Of a DNA stretch of 6,218 nt, positions 5,069 through 6,218 are shown piece by piece. Numbering within the stretch: the first letter of the stretch is position 1; each line of letters opens with the position of its first letter. Position numbers and translations under genes: made by a program. Source of the DNA: Giesbergeria sp. (GTDB lineage Bacteria; Pseudomonadota; Gammaproteobacteria; Burkholderiales; Burkholderiaceae_C); the NCBI GenBank assembly GCA_017998735.1, contig JAGOCN010000113.1, positions 1 to 6,218 on the forward strand. The letters are read 5' to 3'. The notes beneath the pieces were generated by a model, which was not told the origin of the DNA, did not search any database, and saw only the letters and a list, made by a program, of their open reading frames with translations.

Positions 5069-5477
5069 GTTTGCCCTCCAGCGCCTCGATGCGGCGCGCC
5101 AGTTCGTCCACTTCAGCCACACGCGCCAGCGTGCCGATAGCACCCAGCAGCGCAGCGCCTTGCCCGGGTGCCAGCTCACCAGCAGACACAGCAGCCAGCA
5201 CGGCGCGGCCCTGGGCTGTCAGGGTGCCATCGGGCAGGTGCAGCGCCTGGGCTTGCTCGGCAGGCTTCAATGCGGGCAGCGTGCGTTCCAGCAGCAGGCG
5301 TGCGGCCTGCACATCGCCTGCCAGCGCGGCGGCGGTCAGACTTTGCAGGATGGCGGGCACTTGGCCTGCAATGGCGGCGCGCAGTTTTGCCACTTCGCCA
5401 GCACCAGGTGGGCGGCCCTTCGGGTTGCCAGACTGCCCCGGTTTCCATGCAGCGGCGGGCGGTTTTCTTGTGGCCAT
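5052..5477 (-). CDS. DUF5681 domain protein, 141 aa
   Basis: The N-terminal WKPGQSGNPKGRPPGAGE (residues 11-28) is the signature of DUF5681 proteins, small phage and mobile-element proteins often placed near terminase genes; the GNPKGRP core resembles an AT-hook. The middle is an Ala/Leu-rich helical region (about 29-115) with VPAILQSLTAAALAGDVQAA and LLLERTLPALKPAEQA. The C-terminal helix VDELARRIEALEGKH (119-133) recalls the R-L-x-x-L-E motif at the start of the next four proteins. AGGAA lies about nine bases before the ATG. It is probably a DNA-binding, TerS-related protein; the role is inferred from family and context. Confidence 0.85.
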   Translation of the reverse strand: MATRKPPAAAWKPGQSGNPKGRPPGAGEVAKLRAAIAGQVPAILQSLTAAALAGDVQAARLLLERTLPALKPAEQAQALHLPDGTLTAQGRAVLAAVSAGELAPGQGAALLGAIGTLARVAEVDELARRIEALEGKHAATE

Positions 5478-5501
5478 TGGCGGTGTTCCTATTCTGCTTT
5501 T

Positions 5502-5981
5502 TCAGTTGTCGTGCGGGCTGTGTAGTTCGCGCATCACATCGCGCAGGTCACGCGCCACAAAGGCCATGCCACCAGCGCAGCGGATGCGTTCAAGGAATAC
5601 GGCTTGCTCAGGTCGCAGGCGTCCGGCCTGGGCTTTCACTTCCACACCCAGCAGGCGGCCATCCTTCAACTGCCCCAGCACGTCAGGGCAGCCCGGCCAG
5701 CCAAAGCGAATGAAGCGGCCCCCCACCTTTGCAGCGCCTGAGTTCATGCGTTCAGCCCATGCCACGGCGGGATGCGTGCGAAGCGCCTTCAGCACTTCCA
5801 CCAGGGCGGCGGCTTCGGGGCGGCTGTTGGTGCGTGGGGTCTGTATTTCATCCCCCAGCAAGTCAGTGCCAGCAGTAGGTGCGGGGCAGGTGCGGATTGG
5901 TGCACCCCTATAGGGTGCTGCACCTATCTGCACCTTTTCTGCCCGGCGGTGCGGATTGGTGTTTGCACTATTTCGCACCAT
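5502..5981 (-). CDS. VRR-NUC domain nuclease, 159 aa
   Basis: VRR-NUC proteins are PD-(D/E)xK nucleases, in phages thought to act on branched or replicating DNA. The domain covers about residues 55-152: MNSGAAKVGGRFIRFG (79-94), the metal-binding GCPD (D100), GVEVKAQAG (E114 and K116), RLRPEQ (Q126) and CAGGMAFVARDLRDV. All expected catalytic residues are present. The start at 5981 was chosen because GGAGGTG lies seven bases upstream; two further in-frame ATG codons upstream lack this. Residues 1-50 lie outside the domain, are rich in Pro, Arg and Ala, and are encoded by the phased GGTGC box array, so this part may be shaped by the DNA element rather than protein function. It overlaps the upstream gene by 14 bases. 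Confidence 0.9.
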   Translation of the reverse strand: MVRNSANTNPHRRAEKVQIGAAPYRGAPIRTCPAPTAGTDLLGDEIQTPRTNSRPEAAALVEVLKALRTHPAVAWAERMNSGAAKVGGRFIRFGWPGCPDVLGQLKDGRLLGVEVKAQAGRLRPEQAVFLERIRCAGGMAFVARDLRDVMRELHSPHDN

Positions 5982-5989
5982 TTCGCACC
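5889..5989. repeat. Phased GGTGC/GCACC box array (iteron-like)
   Basis: GGTGC-type boxes occur at 5889, 5899, 5914, 5948 and, as GGTGT, 5958. The inverse GCACC occurs at 5902, 5920, 5930, 5975, 5985 and, as GCACT, 5965. Runs step by exactly 10 bp (5889/5899, 5920/5930, 5948/5958, 5965/5975/5985). A 14-bp direct repeat, GGTGCGGATTGGTG, is at 5889-5902 and 5948-5961, a 10-bp tandem ATTTCGCACC at 5970-5989, and a palindrome CCCTATAGGG at 5906-5915. Such helically phased boxes are typical of initiator or repressor binding arrays. The role is inferred. Confidence 0.6.
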
Positions 5990-6218
5990 TCCACATGGGC
6001 GGTAACAATGCCTATGCACTCCAGCACCTGCCCTGCCACCACCAGCTTTTTGAGCTCACGGTAAACGGCGCTTTTGTCGTACAGCGGTTGGAAATGTTCC
6101 ACCACATCGCGCTTCTTCTTGCCTGCGGGTTGGGTGCGCAGGTATTCCAGCACGGCACCACCGACTTCAGAAACCCGCTTGCCCTGGGGCTTGTCTGGTG
6201 CGTCAGCAGGCACCACCA
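5968..6218 (-). CDS. Winged-helix-like DNA-binding protein, C-terminal part cut by window
   Basis: The frame is open to the window edge, so the true start may lie outside; a GTG at 6216 is possible but unproven. About 83 residues are visible. SEVGGAVLEYLRTQPAGKKK followed by RDVVEHFQPLYDKSAVYREL and KKLVVAGQVLECIGIV has the helix, helix-turn-helix and beta-wing order of a winged-helix domain. The protein ends HVEVRNGAK, overlapping the nuclease gene by 14 bases. It could be a small regulator or the C-terminal DNA-binding domain of a larger phage or satellite replication protein. The adjacent phased repeat array would be a natural target for either, which is inference. Confidence 0.65.
   Translation of the reverse strand, partial: VVPADAPDKPQGKRVSEVGGAVLEYLRTQPAGKKKRDVVEHFQPLYDKSAVYRELKKLVVAGQVLECIGIVTAHVEVRNGAK

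Noticed and set aside
4753..5913. 386-codon open frame on the + strand
   Set aside because: It is antisense to the DUF5681, nuclease and small-protein genes, has a Ser/Arg/Ala-rich shadow composition and no family resemblance or ribosome-binding site.
5889..5989. CRISPR-like array
   Set aside because: The repeats are 5-14 bases with 10-bp phasing in both orientations and no unique spacers of CRISPR length; there are no cas genes.

Overview
The window looks like chromosome of a high-GC betaproteobacterium, most likely Burkholderiales/Comamonadaceae. The evidence is the PurH sequence, GC-rich codon use, a CsbD/DUF3606 stress-protein pair, and an intergenic repeat of a kind I recall from Comamonadaceae genomes. 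This is recognition from memory; no database search was possible.

Left part (1-3346), ordinary chromosome. It opens inside purH (last two steps of IMP synthesis, + strand), which meets a small convergent gene of unknown function (1453-1803, - strand) across a GC hairpin. A 366-base intergenic region follows, holding two adjacent hairpins and a 14-bp palindrome. Next come a CsbD-family stress protein (+) and a DUF3606 protein (-), each with its own intrinsic terminator and facing each other. Upstream of DUF3606 is a long gene-poor stretch with a Comamonadaceae-type interspersed repeat.

Boundary zone (about 3280-3710). It holds an intrinsic terminator for leftward transcription, several dyads, a 12-bp repeat (AAAAGTACCGTC) present as two tandem pairs about 200 bp apart, and a short decayed open frame. 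I read it as the end (attL/attR-like) of an integrated phage-related element, but no second att copy is visible.

Right part (3709-6218), a tightly packed leftward operon of phage-type genes. In transcription order: a winged-helix-like C-terminus cut by the window edge, a VRR-NUC nuclease, a DUF5681 protein, four tiny proteins sharing an N-terminal motif, a gap of about 320 bases, and a short terminase-small-subunit-like protein (TerS) just before the boundary. Most genes overlap by 4-17 bases and carry Shine-Dalgarno sequences inside the preceding gene, so translation is probably coupled.

Two points stand out. First, a 100-bp array of GGTGC/GCACC boxes with repeated 10-bp spacing lies over the winged-helix/nuclease gene junction and resembles an iteron origin or an operator array. 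Second, the element ends at a TerS-like gene with no large terminase or structural genes, which suggests a phage satellite or a truncated prophage. Both are inferences.
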